Shown here in pieces: positions 50,701-63,771 of a stretch of DNA of 64,000 nucleotides (the first letter of the stretch is position 1; each line of letters begins with the position of its first letter). Under the pieces are notes generated by a model, which saw nothing but the letters and a program-made list of their open reading frames with translations, was not told the DNA's origin and did no database searches. Source of the DNA: Opisthorchis felineus. Taxonomy: Eukaryota; Platyhelminthes; Trematoda; Opisthorchiida; Opisthorchiidae. The stretch lies in assembly GCA_004794785.1 (NCBI GenBank), contig SJOL01006490.1:565673-629672 (forward strand). Reading direction: 5' to 3'. The position numbers and the translations under genes are program-made.

Positions 50701-51921
50701 CATTTGGTTCAACTTCCATTATATCAACTTTACTTCCTGTCAAAAAACATGAGTCCTTGTTTGATGCGCTGAGTGTTAAGGTTGATCAGCTTGTCATTCT
50801 GCGATTTCTGTTGCTGAAGAGCTCTTCCTCAAACTGGGGGCTCTAGATGGACTTTAACTATGTGGTCATTAAATGCGTGTGAAAAACCTAGTCAACATTA
50901 TCTGAAATGAGACAGATATCAATGTTTTCTTCAAGCGGTAACTTTACTAATATACAAATAAATCAACCTAATATTTTGGTACGTTTCTGCAAGACGGAGA
51001 TGAAAACGGCATGTTTCACAATGTGTTTGCTAGCAAATCTAAAAGGACCTAACGTTCAAGAGAATTTGCAAACAAATGGCCTAGTACGACGCCCAAGAAT
51101 AGTTAGAAACACTGACGTGGTTGAGTTCTAAAGTGACTTCCAAAAGTGTTTTTAAACATTTGGTGGTTATTTTCGGCACTTTATTGGATAGATATACTCA
51201 AAAATTGCATTGCCCTTCTAGACCACAAATGTTTTTTATTGAACAACGTATCCACCACGGTTGTTGTTCTAAATTAAGGGAGATATACATTGTGGAATGA
51301 AAAGATTTAGTGACTGCTTACAACTGGTTTTGTTACACTAACACTCACCAAATGGGAGTCTTCTCCCACCTACATCAGTTGCAGCTCTAAGGGGAATGAA
51401 AAACTGCACGTACGTTAAGTAGCCCACTCACTTTCATATCTAGATAACGTTACAGTCAGATCTGGATAATTCTGTCTTGACCAAAAATACATTTCCAGAT
51501 CCCAAATCAGTACGCAGGGAGTTAAACTATCATCCTACCATATGACTTGTCCTACCAACTCACTAGCAACTTGTGTCAAACCGAAGGTATTACTCTATCA
51601 CTGTTACTTCAAGTACTATTTTAAATAGCAGCCCGTTAGTCATCATTTTACAGTCGACTGATTAGACCCATGCTACTGCAAAGTTTAGCCATTCAATCCA
51701 ACTGCTAACTTTTAGAAGCAGTATATCAGGTTGATGCTGTGTAAAGCAGAATATAACTATGAACAGTATCGAGATTCGAAATCGCACGAAGTGAACTTTA
51801 ATCCAACTTTACAAGATCGGTTACTTCGTATTCGTTGTGCCGTTGAACCCAGCCGATGGGTATTTAGTACATCAGTTACCGAACACTCGTAAACGCCAGA
51901 TTAAGGTCTACAAAGATTCCA
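50701..51921. other. Intron stretch, nothing recognised
   Basis: Frames up to 74 codons; no repeat identified. Confidence 0.5.
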
Positions 51922-51975
51922 ATGGCCTAGTGGTCTGTGAGCTGACAGCTTGGTAAATTACATTCGAAAACATAT
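51916..51975 (+). repeat. tRNA-derived SINE-like fragment
   Basis: Box A-like AATGGCCTAGTGGTCTG at 51921 and box B-like CATTCGAAAAC at 51961, about 38 nt apart. Confidence 0.5.
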
Positions 51976-54900
51976 ATGTCTTAGTGCTGTATTCAGAGGC
52001 AGACAACATATTAGCAGCAAGCCAAAACAGCGTGCCCTAACACGGTCCGTACCATTGTACGCTGATGCAGCTCTAAAGATAGGTACCACAGATGGTAGGT
52101 TGCGATCTTATCATAGTATTCAAGTTCATTGCACTTCAACTGGAGACAAACAGTTAGCCAGTACCTCGAAAACGCACGTAAACTAGAACCTTCTGCTGGA
52201 CTATAATGTGACCCCACTTTGAAGGCCATATTTTGAAAGTGCGAATTGTAAGTGACATTTTGTGAGGTGATCTTACAAGGTGGGATCCTAAAATTGCAAC
52301 TCTTTGACAGACGCAGTTTCTGTGATTAGTGTAAAGACGTAGTGGAGTAGCTGGCATTTATAAGAGAAAAGGGAATGAAGGAAAACTTCCCTGGTTTCAA
52401 TAATGCTTGTTGCTCAACAACATTTTCTTCTAATTATTGTTGTACGCTTCTGTTGGTTGTTATTTTCCATCCAATTATCCTCAATTTGGTTGACGACGAA
52501 AATTTAATTTACCGTCAGGTTTGATTGAACATGCTTTTACTAGACGTATTTTGTGAACCCAGTTGTTATTCCGCTATACAAACAGACTCAAGGTTGTTGT
52601 TTTATTAACTGTTATTCCATCGTAATTCAGATTCATCTCCTACTAGGGTGGACAACGTGAAAGTCAGTACATTGGAAGCAAAGCTCCAAAAGATTGGAGA
52701 AGGACGGTCAGGAAAGCATGAAATTTCAGGCGGGACTGATGAAACTCTCGGAGAAAACATGCTAGATTGTTTTAAATGGATGGTGTGAAGATACACTAAT
52801 TAGAGAAAATTGACTTCTAGCAGCTCCACTGCTCCCAAGCACATGTATACTTAACAGACGCTAAAACAGATACTTATGAAAATTTTGAGTGGAAAAGTAG
52901 GAACCGGATTAACGTAGGGCATTATTAATGCAAATGTGCAAAAAATCAGGTTCACAAACTCGCAGATGGATTTTATTGGTTTATTGCAAACTGAACGGTT
53001 AATCGATTGACTGATACAGTGACTTGCTTACTATGGCCAGGTCACCCTAAAAGCTATACCATTCAGCGACTAGGAAACTAGACAAATACGGTTCTCCGTG
53101 CCCTCATGATTTGAGTGCTGACATGGAAATTTACTCTGAGACCTCTACTATCGTACAAATTAAAATAAGAGGCAACCTGCGTGCAATAACTTTAGTTGAA
53201 CAATATAAACGAGAGAGATTTAGCTTGGATTCAGAAGAGTTCTTCGGAAAAAAAACAAATTGTTTTCCAAGTGGGTCTATTTTGAGAATTGTGTAATCTG
53301 GATGTAGCTGACAGAAACTCAGATACTGCACCTGGCTGACGAGTCCCATGAAGAATAAAACTGCCGTGGACTCAAAGATTTTCAACAACTTTATAAGTAA
53401 TGTTCTGTCAAGAAAACAGAGATAACCTTTATCAAACGATTTTGATGGCCCGCAGGACCTAAGCCATGCAACCATGTTTTTTTCCCCAGCGAAACTTCAC
53501 TTTCTTTGATGAAATCAATCTCCTAGCTATTCCGAAAAATTCATGCTTTACATGCTTGCACTTGATTTCAAAAAGTCATTCCAGAGCACTGATACCGATG
53601 ATTCCCCGCTCAAATGGCAATGCAACCTCTTGTTCCATACACCGTTGTCTGTTGTTTCCTCTAACACAGCCTGATCTACAAGCAAGTTGTATCACTGAAA
53701 CCGATGAGTGAGTGTTTACAACACCCACACACAATGAACCAAAATCTGTTGAGTAAAAACAGTGTGGACTGGAGACTAGTGGCCCTTATTGAAGGGCTCG
53801 GCCTAATTCAGCTACCTCAGCTCGGAAAAGTACCTACCGTCAACCTCAGAAGGATTTGATTTTCAAACAAACAAAGTTTGCCTCCGCACACGTAAAGACA
53901 AGTGGCTTCACCCGAGTCTTAGTAATTCGAACAACTGTGTGATGTGACGCTTTTCAGTCAGAAACGCTAGCCATAATCAGTTCAGCGTCTGCGCGGCCAT
54001 TCTTACATGACCTTAAATTGTAGTAAAACTGACCGCTCATTGTGACCGTGTTGGCTTTATCATACTAATACCTCGGTGGATTTGCAGTTAGTAAAGTATC
54101 AGAGGTAAAATCATATTGATTATTTTATGGACCTAAAAAAATGAATGACTTAAAACTAGTATTGTTGTGCTTGTTATTTCGCTGAAACCACAATGGAGCG
54201 TCACTTCCTTCAGTTGTGTACGATTTAACGAACAACCTGATAGAGGAAATTCTGACAGGTGAAGTGAATTCGGGAAGTCATGCAAAGCCTATTTGAATAA
54301 ATTCACCTGTAATGCACACGTGACATGCCGCCTCCTTCTAAGCCAATTTTGCTTAGTTCAACCGTTTAGCCTCTGGCTAGCAATGTATACGACTTATGCA
54401 AATTGACACAATGCAGATGCCGTTTGATTGTTCTTCTTGCTGCAATATTATCCAGGATAAAAGTGAACCACATATTTCTCAAAACCCAAGGCATTGATAA
54501 GCAACGGAAATTCTATTCATCTAAAGCAAACATATACAATGTGGATGTAACTGTTGAAAATAACGAAATTAGTCTCCCTTAGTATGTGGCAGTAGCCATT
54601 CGTTGTGCTTGCTTCAAATGACGCGCAGTTTCGATATCACGTGAGGCAATAAGAAAGCAACGGGTCATGTGAGCACTCATGTGGGTGCTTGTGTAACTGC
54701 GTCCGCGCGCGGCCTGAACCATTGTGCTAATCGAATTTAGCCTCATTAGTGACGCTCTTTAAATATATCTACATCTGTGTCACAAGTTCTAATGAAACAC
54801 AAAACGCATTTCCCAAGATATATCGTGTACAGTGCCGTAAGATTCACCCAGCTCGCTACTCTTCAGTCTGTCTTGCGATGTCACTCACTCTCTGTGATCC

Positions 54901-56550
54901 AGTTTGGACGCATGTGACAGTGAATGGGCGGTGAAAAACGGGACGTTTATGGAAAAAACCAAGCGTTTCAAGGCATGTTGTTATGGTCCCAAAATTTCGA
55001 CTCCCATGTGTAATCCCTGTCAAGGGCTTATACAACCAAGCAAATGTATCCACATATCTGCCCATTGTGACCATCAAACTCCACCAGGCAGAGGAAGTGA
55101 GACTCGGACACACACACGCACGTAGTCTCGTTCGTCTACGCCAGAGGGAGCCCAGGCCATGATTAAACTACTCAAGATGCACAGTGACTGACCTGTGTGG
55201 CTGTTTTATTTGTGGATATTGACTTGAATGTGAGGACCCAAAATAATGATTGCCCACGGCAGCCAAAACGTTCGGACAATAAAATCAGGCCAGAAGAAGC
55301 TGTTTTTTAATTCCTAAGTAAACAGCGCTCAAATTTCACCAAGCTATCCAGACCAATCCACGTCCTAGTAATAATAAAAACAGTGTGGGATTAAATCCAA
55401 CCCACGCTGCTCGACCGCAAGGGTGTGATGGCTATCTGTCATCTACCTCAGTATGTGAGCTCTTCTGCGATTTTCAGGTATAGTGTGGACGCCTAATATA
55501 CTTCACCCTGCCTTTCGTCAGATTTTCTGGCCCCAAAGTCGTTCAAAGCTAAAAGTTTATATCGCTAGCCTGTTTGGCCATGTGCATTAATCGCATTGCT
55601 TCGTAATGCCTTCCATGATTAGTATAAACATTCAGTGTAACCAATGATAATTATTGAGCAAATGCAAATATACAAATACTAAATAGAAAACAGACGCAAA
55701 ACTTTGGATCAAAACGAAGCTTTGGATTATAAAACTAAGCCCAAATATTTTGTTCTTGTGACTGGTTCCACGGTGAAATACATCGAAGTGGATGGATGTT
55801 TTTCTCAGTTATCGTAAACTGCAGCGTAAAGTAGACAGTACTGTCCTTCGAAGATCACGCACGTTTTCTGTCCTTAAGTTGTTGTGTGTCAATCCTAACA
55901 ATTAACGAGATTTGAACCATGAGAAAATATACCTCTAGTTGTACTTAAATTGATACCCGGATTTGCACATATTACATCAAAATATGGCCTTTTATATGTT
56001 ACGGAGGTTCGGCTGGTAAACCGAGAGGATGGCGCAAAATTCTGCATAACAAAGAGCACTGTCACATCCACGGGCGAACGTTGCCGCAGATTCAATTATG
56101 AGGAAGAACATCTGTCAATTAGGACCACCCCCCCCCCACAAAGCAAGTGTGAATTAGTCCAAAATTGAAACCACATCCCGATTCTCAATAAACGTTATTC
56201 CAAATGCCTAAGGAAAGACTGGAATGCGAAATTAGTGCATCGGACTTCTACGTAAGTTGCCACCATTTGAGTATCTGGCTATCGGCTTGGCGAAACATTT
56301 GTTGCTCTAACTTACTGGGGGTCCTACTGCACGGTTTTAGCTGAAAGGCACACATACACACAACAGGCATTCTCCTCTCTGTAGGAGGCACCACTTCTGT
56401 GGATCTCCTTGTGGATGGCTTTTATAACAGTTAAGTCTATTAAAAAAGTCCCTTTGCTTTTCCTGTGTTATACTCTGCTGCTCCCATATAACTTTAGAAC
56501 ACAAGAACAGAGTTTTTTCATACAGCTAATATCAAGTTCCCATAATTAGG
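51976..56550. other. Intron stretch, nothing firm
   Basis: A 114-codon minus frame (53131-53475) is motif-free. ATAAACGAGAGAGATTTAGC near 53204 may be a scrap of the dispersed repeat. A 10-base C run lies at 56128-56137. Confidence 0.45.
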
Positions 56551-56625
56551 TTTCGGTCACGCGCAGTTTAGACTATCCCGAACACCAAAACAGGGATTTG
56601 AGTTCCAGACCTACGATTATGTTCG
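56551..56625 (+). repeat. SINE scrap (box B and downstream)
   Basis: GGGATTTGAGTTCCAGACCT at 56593-56612 resembles box B followed by CCAGACCTA, the same downstream word as the copy at 44866. Confidence 0.35.
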
Positions 56626-59600
56626 CAGCTAAATGTGCAAACCTATATGACAAACTTTATTTGTTCACGTTCTTTGGGTCAACAATAAGGGCTTGAGTTT
56701 AGGAATGATCAGTGCACCACAGAGCAGCAGCACAGGCCGCACACCAAACAACAGCGAGCGGCATGGTGGCTAAGTAGTAGTTGTTACTCCCACCACATGA
56801 GATTATTCTCATGATTCTGATTAGTGGTACGGCTACCAGGCTGCCATGGCAGGACAAGTCAGAGCAGGGCGAAAATACGGACGACGAACGCGAGTGGGCA
56901 ACCAGGTGTACTGACACACCAACATGCAAACATACAGGCATCCAGGAGGATGTGCACTATGGCAAGGTCAGCAGCGGTTACGATGACCGTGAGAAGTTAC
57001 ACAAAAACAAATTGATACCCGTGAATGTTTCTAAGAATCTAATCAGCTGTCTCCTTAAATCCAGTTGTCAGTACATCTAATCTGGAAAGAACGGCCAGTT
57101 CGGATGTCCCTAGACATTTAGATGGATTGGGAATTGGGTCAGCAAACGACCTTAATGCTCTAAATATTCCTTTACAAAGACAGCAGTCCACGTACGACTA
57201 AATTCCCGAACTGTATTTACCCACCAGTGATCCCTGAGTTCCCGCAGGCTTCCACGCGGTTCTTCAGCTTTGACACTCCTTGGACAAATGAGTTTGATGG
57301 GTTTCACACTGCTCGAAAAGTAGCTGTAATCTTCTGACCAGCCACAAATGAATATGTAATGTTTTCAAACCGATCCTTTGTTCTTGGATGAATAGGTAGC
57401 TGGTGGTGTTTATTTCAACTTGCCTTTTCATTCCCACACTGTACAGGTAGACAATGGAAACTGGGCATTATCGTTCTCCAGTTTCTCTCAATAGGCTTCC
57501 GTAAGCACTAAAGTGTCACCGAAACCTCAAAATGCAATATGTAATCCCTAATACTTTAACAGTTCAGTTATTTTTGGTAGCAGAGTAAAAATTTTGCTAA
57601 TTTCTACTTTAGAATGCGGCATTTGTGTGCAGTGGCATTCTGCACTTGCGTGACTGTTGGATTCAAATTCTAGTTATTTTTGAAATAATGTAGTTTCGTT
57701 TACCGGCGATTTTAGAAAGCAACTAACTGGAGGCCAAACGTTCAGTTCCGTGTTCTCGTCAGCTGGAACTCCTAGTCTAGTTTGGCCTTCAAGACGAAGC
57801 GTACTGTGAATTCCCCGCAAGGGTCCGCTCAAAACCAGCGACTGAATTTTTTACCCTCAGTTGCAGGAAGAATGACCGGAGAAGGGACCGAAAGAGTTAG
57901 GCATGAATGTCGCCTTCATATTTCTGCTACATGTAGCGGTTGCTCTCAGTAAGCAACAGGTTCTTGAATTTTGTAGGTTGTCACACTAACTAGTATTCCG
58001 GCGCCCAGAGCCAACCTCTGAGAGAGCTGAGTTAGCAGGTTTTAACACTGGACTTTTCTCACCTGTCCCTCTTCAGCATTTCTGATCCCACAAATAAGGT
58101 CGCCTGGAGGAGGTACTTAAATCTCATTATGCGCACACCGTTGCAGACAGTAGGTACTCATCTCTGGACTATTGTGTAATATGATTACCATTATTATGAG
58201 GGCACACTGCTTCATTTCTGTCCGCCCTAGGTTGGTCATTCTGTGATTCTTAATCCCAAAGGAAAAGAGATTCCAATATGGCCCTCGGGTTCTATGTTGC
58301 ACGTCTGCTTCACCGTTTTGAACATCTGTTCAAGTATATTTAAATGAGGAAAAAGCGCAAGTAAGCGACATAAATTCTGCGCATCACTCACATTTGTGAC
58401 TTTCTAGAACGGCAGCTCTACCACAGAGAATTTAGAACTTAAGACTAATGCAGAGACATACCAGAGGTAAATCTTTTACAAATTAGGCAAAGAAAATTTG
58501 CACCAATTTTGGTCTTATGGGTTTCTGATCCGATAAACATGCTAGAAACCGAATCTATTTCACAAAGAATTTCTCTGTTCACGCACTGATTATTTGAAGT
58601 CCACTGTATTTTGAAATATTCTGGCAGGCAATATGGCATTGCAAGTAATTTCCCCCTTTTTTGTTTAAGATAATAACATAGCGATATTGTCTTAACACAA
58701 CGAAAACGTTGTCTTACTTTTTAAGATTCTTATGGGTTTGCCAGTCTGATATTTTAAGAAGGTCCATCTCTACGGAAGACTGCGTAATACTTTCATGCGT
58801 AAAATAACATATATTCGGTAATCGGGTGCACCATCTTGAAACGGTGTCACAACACTGACAGAGTGTTTGCCAATTCAGTGCACATTGGTAACCTTCGGAA
58901 TAAAAAGTCTAAGTACACACAGCATGAGCGAAAAGATAATTGGAGTTAAACCGAACTGCAGTATACCACAGTCTAAAGGAAGGTGTTCAACATGGTGAGC
59001 TACCAAGACAATTGCCTAACGTGACACATTTGCAATCCTAAATCGGTTCATCACTCATCTACTGGATAGATTTATAGTCCAACACTTTTGGCGCCAAAAC
59101 TGAGGTTTGTGTGTGACTTCCAAAACATACCAAACACGATGGCTGTTCTGGAACCAAATAATGTGATACACGGTGATATTTTGCGAATGGCTAAATTGAA
59201 AATTCGAAGCTAATTATGATGGCCACATGCATATGTTTCAAGGGATTTGTTCGACCATAACGGACGTAATTATCCAATCAAAATATGCCTAGCCTTAAGC
59301 AATGCTATACTTACATTCCTGTTGAAGAACATTGAGTCAGAGCCAAACATATCGCACTTACTTTGTCGCTAAGGTTTGTATTCCCACGCCTTAATGAAGG
59401 AATTCCTTTAAATTAATCATGATGTGGAATCGTTTGACTGTCGTTTTACCGTTTTTTTTCAGTTTGCATTCTCTGTTTAAATCGCGGTTGTTGACTAGTT
59501 GTTCGTCCAAAACATCCATGCCCTCAAGGATAATGAAAATTATGGCTATCATGGTTAATTGCACAGAAAGATGACTCACAAAATGACAAACAATTGTGAA

Positions 59601-60740
59601 AATGTTAGGTATAATTGGTTTTTGGGTTTTTCTCATGGCTTAATGCGCAAACGTTGTTCCTTCTTTCCAGTGTATTCGGTTTTTTCTCAGCTTTGATATG
59701 GTTGCTTATATTGGTGAGTTTGTATCAATCGTGCCTGTTTACAGCGTGATACTCGCTATTGCGCACTTTGTGCTGAAATAATAATTCAAACTCGCCTGAA
59801 CCGGGAAAAGAGCAGAATTAATTTCGGTGCACATAAATATGGTTACATGTTATATAAATGATGCTGTGCTGAAGTTTATGTCAGTATTATGGCCAGAAAA
59901 CTTTAGTAAGACCAACTTTTAGGGAACTAGACATTCTAACACTAAAGCTTTTGACGAACAAGTTTCCTGTAATTTTGCCTTTATTCTTGTGGAGTTTGTG
60001 TAACGTGCCTCACACAAGGCTTGAACATTTTTTATTGATGAGTCCTTTTTCTTACATAGATGGCACTTCCAGATTTAGTAAGGTTTTTAGTACATGCAGC
60101 GATGAAACATTATTTTTAGATGCAAAATTTTTTTCGTACATTTGCACTGGATGGCCCTGGTCAGCGATGCTCTCAAGACGCCGCAAACAGCCTTCAGGTA
60201 ACAAACTATCTTTGTATATCAGTAATGGATAAATTCATTGGTAGAACTTGCTCTATTTTGAACAAAATTGAAAAACCCACAGAAGCTAAACGGTGTTTAA
60301 CCCCAACGTGATTCGCGGTCAGATTTTCCTGCGAAACGTGGCTTGTCTGGGGCATTTCTCACGTTTTTTCTTCATCAAACTGCGTTTCTAAGTACACTTG
60401 CTTGGCTTGCTATTGTACACCGGCATTCTCAGCAGGAATTATGCTGACCCACAGTTTGCCTTCCCTCATGAACGTGGGATATATTTCCCGGCGTCCTCAC
60501 CTAAGAATGTCCCAGAGGAGTCTTTGGGCTGAAATCATTGGCCATGCATCTGACACATTTGAAATAATGCCAACTGAAGGTACATAGTGGTCAGTCAGTT
60601 TTATTACTCCTCAATCCCACAAACAATAGTTGAAGAGACCGCAAATAAACCGATGTAAATAACCACTAGAATTTTCTCACTCTCGAATATGAACGCGTCT
60701 TAAAACAGTTAATCCACACCACATCAGTGTGGTTTCGACT
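56626..60740. other. Intron stretch with a GC-richer patch
   Basis: 56700-57010 is noticeably richer in G and C than its surroundings and contains a perfect CATGAGA-TTAT-TCTCATG hairpin (56796-56813). A 99-codon + frame and an 80-codon - frame overlap there. No protein family recognised. The rest shows nothing. Confidence 0.45.
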
Positions 60741-60930
60741 AAATGGTTCATCGCTTCAACGTTTGCCTTTTGAGGTAATAGTCATGGGTTTGATATCCAA
60801 ACATGCAGCTCGTTACGGTCTAGCCTATCTTGTGCTGACGGCATCTTACAGAATAAGAAGACTCATTTACTTTAGTAAACACGGGTAAGTCTTTCCCGGC
60901 ATTAAGTCCCCCAGTCGGACTGAACTAAAC
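60741..60930 (+). repeat. tRNA-derived SINE-like copy with family tail
   Basis: Box A-like TGGTTCATCGCTTCAACG at 60744 and box B-like GGGTTTGATATCC at 60786 are 42 nt apart, the tRNA spacing. The downstream GTCTTTCCCGGCATTAAGTC (60889) followed by CCCCAG matches the tail at 45183. Confidence 0.6.
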
Positions 60931-63748
60931 CATTGAGCTGTTTTGGAAGCTTAGTGCTGCACAAAACTCGCGAGAATTTACTGCAGTCACTGACCGCTGC
61001 AAGCAACTATACCATGACCTCCCCTAACAAGTCTAACCGGCAGGTCGGTTGGTTTGAACTAAATTTAGTACTGATATGCATGGCTAGACTGCTTCTAAAA
61101 ATAACGCATCCAGCAGGTTGAGAAAATGCGTTTGCTATGTACCAATCAGGCAACATTCTTAAAGTATGGTTGTTCCAGAAAACCTTTCACAAAAAGAGCA
61201 TAACAAGTGAATTTTCTAGAAATACTAACCTTTGGTAATGCAGCTAATAATCTGTTTACCTTGGTTGATGGTTACAGATAAATGGTTGGAGACAAATAAT
61301 AGCGTAAACTATTTACGAAGAAGTATCAGTTTAGTGTTCAAGGCGTTTTGCTCAGCTTGGCCGTTTTCCTCCAGGCCTTTCGTCAACAGTCGAGATAACA
61401 TCAAAACTGCGATGTTGTGAACCAAAATCCAGCTGTGCGCTGATAGAAAAAGTACAGATTCATCCTAGCTAGATTTACAAAAGCTAAGTGAAAATGTGCT
61501 CAGCGTTGTAGTCTATAAGTTCTTGCCAACAAACATTGTGCAAATTAATGTTAGATAATGCGTGACTTTCAGTCTAAAACATAAGATGGATACAGTATTC
61601 ACAAAGAAGAAACAGATAAAAAAAACAACACAATACTTGCCACCTCTCCATCATCTGACCATACAAGCGTTCTAGAAAATTTTTAGAAATCTCTAGTGAG
61701 ATTGACTTCACCAGTTTCCTCTGACAGTACTAGTGCTGGTCCGTTACTCATCTTTCCGTCTTCTACTACGCTTGACAAATTCTTTGTGACCAAACGGAAT
61801 TTTTCCATTTAAAAATTTTCCACCGTTTTGTGAACTCAGCTCGTGCGTATGAACCTGCCCACCGTCAGGAATCTGTCCTCGTTATTACGTTAACCATAGG
61901 AATATTTTTGTGACTTAGCTGGTTTTCTTGGGTTATCACACTTAGAAAACTGCATTATATGGACAAAGATTTCACCAAATCTAAGGAGCTATAATGTGAA
62001 GTATTAACCTGTTTCCTGAAACGAGAAAGTTGTCTGCATAAAACCAATATACTTAGTACTTAGTTGATTAATAATTACTTTTCGTTAGCACCGGTACTAT
62101 TAGCCTAATAGGGGTTTTACACTATCTGTGAATGGTTCAACTGTTTGGCTATTTACTCTGTAATAAAGCTTAGAGTGCGTAAAAATTAATCGTTCACCTA
62201 CTTAATATGGATTGCAAAAATGCAAGATATAAACATATTAAGTACTAATGGGAATAAAAGATCTGTCCGGTTAGTGATGTACACTGCGCATCACATATTT
62301 CGCATTGAATTTTCTGCAATCCTTAGTACACTATCGGTTTGCACATAAACATTCCCAAATTATCTGGTTTTATATGTGCCATCTGGAAAAGCTGCCAATT
62401 TAATCCACAAGAATAGATCTCTTGAGCGGTATTTGCCTTTACAAGAGGACCAAATGTCACAAAATCATTAAAAAATAAAAACCAATTTATTGGTTTTAAT
62501 ATATTTTATTACTTTTATAACTTTGGGTTTCATTTTATCATCAAGGCTTCTGGCACTACTTGAAGCGAAATCACTGTCGGTTGGCAAAAAATAAAATTTG
62601 AATCACTTGTATAAATAAAGGGAATCTCATAACAGGACCACAATCTCAATTAGGTATATTGTTTTTAATTACTCAGTAGATTCAGATACAGTTTTTATGC
62701 TGTAAAAGATAACGTAGTGGACAAAAGCAGTCAGGTCAAGCGTATTATACCCACTAAAAGTGGACCACTAGCTCTCTCGTTTAACCAACTTACTACTGAC
62801 CGTGAACTCAGGTGCTTACGGACAAACGCTCCATACAAGCCTCTGAAATTCAAAACGAACAATTTTTTGAGCCGCGGACAGAAGCTAACAAAAGTATTTT
62901 TAACATTCAAAAGTGTGATGACTCCCTCATATCATCCAGCCATCGACTGCTTATTTCAACTGAACTACGTTTCGCAAGTTCAAAGATGGACACACTCAAA
63001 TGAAACGCTAACAGAAATAAGAAATATCGGCTTTAATTTGTGTGGGATAAATATTTGTTGATCGCCCGTCCAAACTATGTGAAATAAAGTCACGTTTTGG
63101 GCTTGTCGTTTTAAACTGGGGAAGCCGAGCTAGAAGTTGCATTGACTAACTATCCAGAGAATCCAAAACGAGGTCAAAAAAGAGCCCTGATAATTACCGG
63201 GATGATAACTTTTACATCAAAAAGGAAGGATTTTTGATGCTTTGCTTCCCTCTGCCCACTGCATAATAGAAGTCGTCTTATGAGGTTGCAAAGGTAGTTG
63301 CAATATTCCTTGAAATAAGCCAGTTTGCACTGCATGCTAGCAATAAACAATTATGACATTCTAAAAAAGAGGTCCAATGATGTATCAGTGCAGAAAAATA
63401 CTGCATTGTAAAATAACCCATGCAGAAAAAAGCTGTTATTAACGAATGTAATAGCGGACCCTCCTTGTGAAAATGAAATCCAAATTTGGGACAATAAATG
63501 TTTTCCAGAGGCTTTCTAAGGTGCACTCAGCATAAGTATTTCAGCGCGTTGTTTAACACAAGAAATTGTTAACCCAGTGTCTCCGCAACTACACTCTTTA
63601 ATCTACGGGTAATATCGGTAATGAAAGAGCTTCTCACCCCTGGAATTATTCTGCATTATGAAATAGCGTTCATCGTACAAATGCAAGATAAGATCGGCTA
63701 AAATAACCGATGTTACTGGACACATCTTGGTTGATACTAACGCAATAC
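60931..63748. other. Intron stretch before the last exon, with one AT-rich hairpin
   Basis: AAAACCAAT-TT-ATTGGTTTT at 62478-62497 is a perfect 9-bp stem inside a longer imperfect one. The 114-codon + frame 62717-63061 is motif-free and not in a position that would add an innexin exon. No gene recognised. Confidence 0.5.
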
Positions 63749-63771
63749 TCTGTTTCTCTTTTTTCCCTCAG
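63749..63771 (+). other. 3' splice site of the downstream innexin exon
   Basis: A pyrimidine tract, ctgtttctcttttttccc, is followed by TCAG ending at 63771. Using this AG restores frame with the exon ending at 24224. Confidence 0.88.

Larger units (their letters stand above)
24225..63771 (+). other. 39.5-kb innexin intron (GT-AG, phase 2)
   Basis: Bounded by donor GTAAGT at 24225 and by acceptor CAG ending at 63771 after a T/C-rich tract. It splits a Ser codon in extracellular loop 2, between its two conserved cysteines. I recognise no nested protein gene inside it. It contains eroded repeats: tRNA-derived SINE fragments, copies of the hammerhead-bearing repeat, a reverse-transcriptase remnant, an AT microsatellite and several palindromes, each listed separately. 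The splice assignment is inferred from frame continuity and homology, not from a transcript. Confidence 0.9.

Noticed and set aside
59650..59790. Hydrophobic frame with GCTTATATTG followed by GTGAGT, resembling an innexin TM1 exon end.
   Set aside because: It lies downstream of the loop-1 exon, its hydrophobic frame differs from the one meeting the donor, and the residues do not match innexin TM1.
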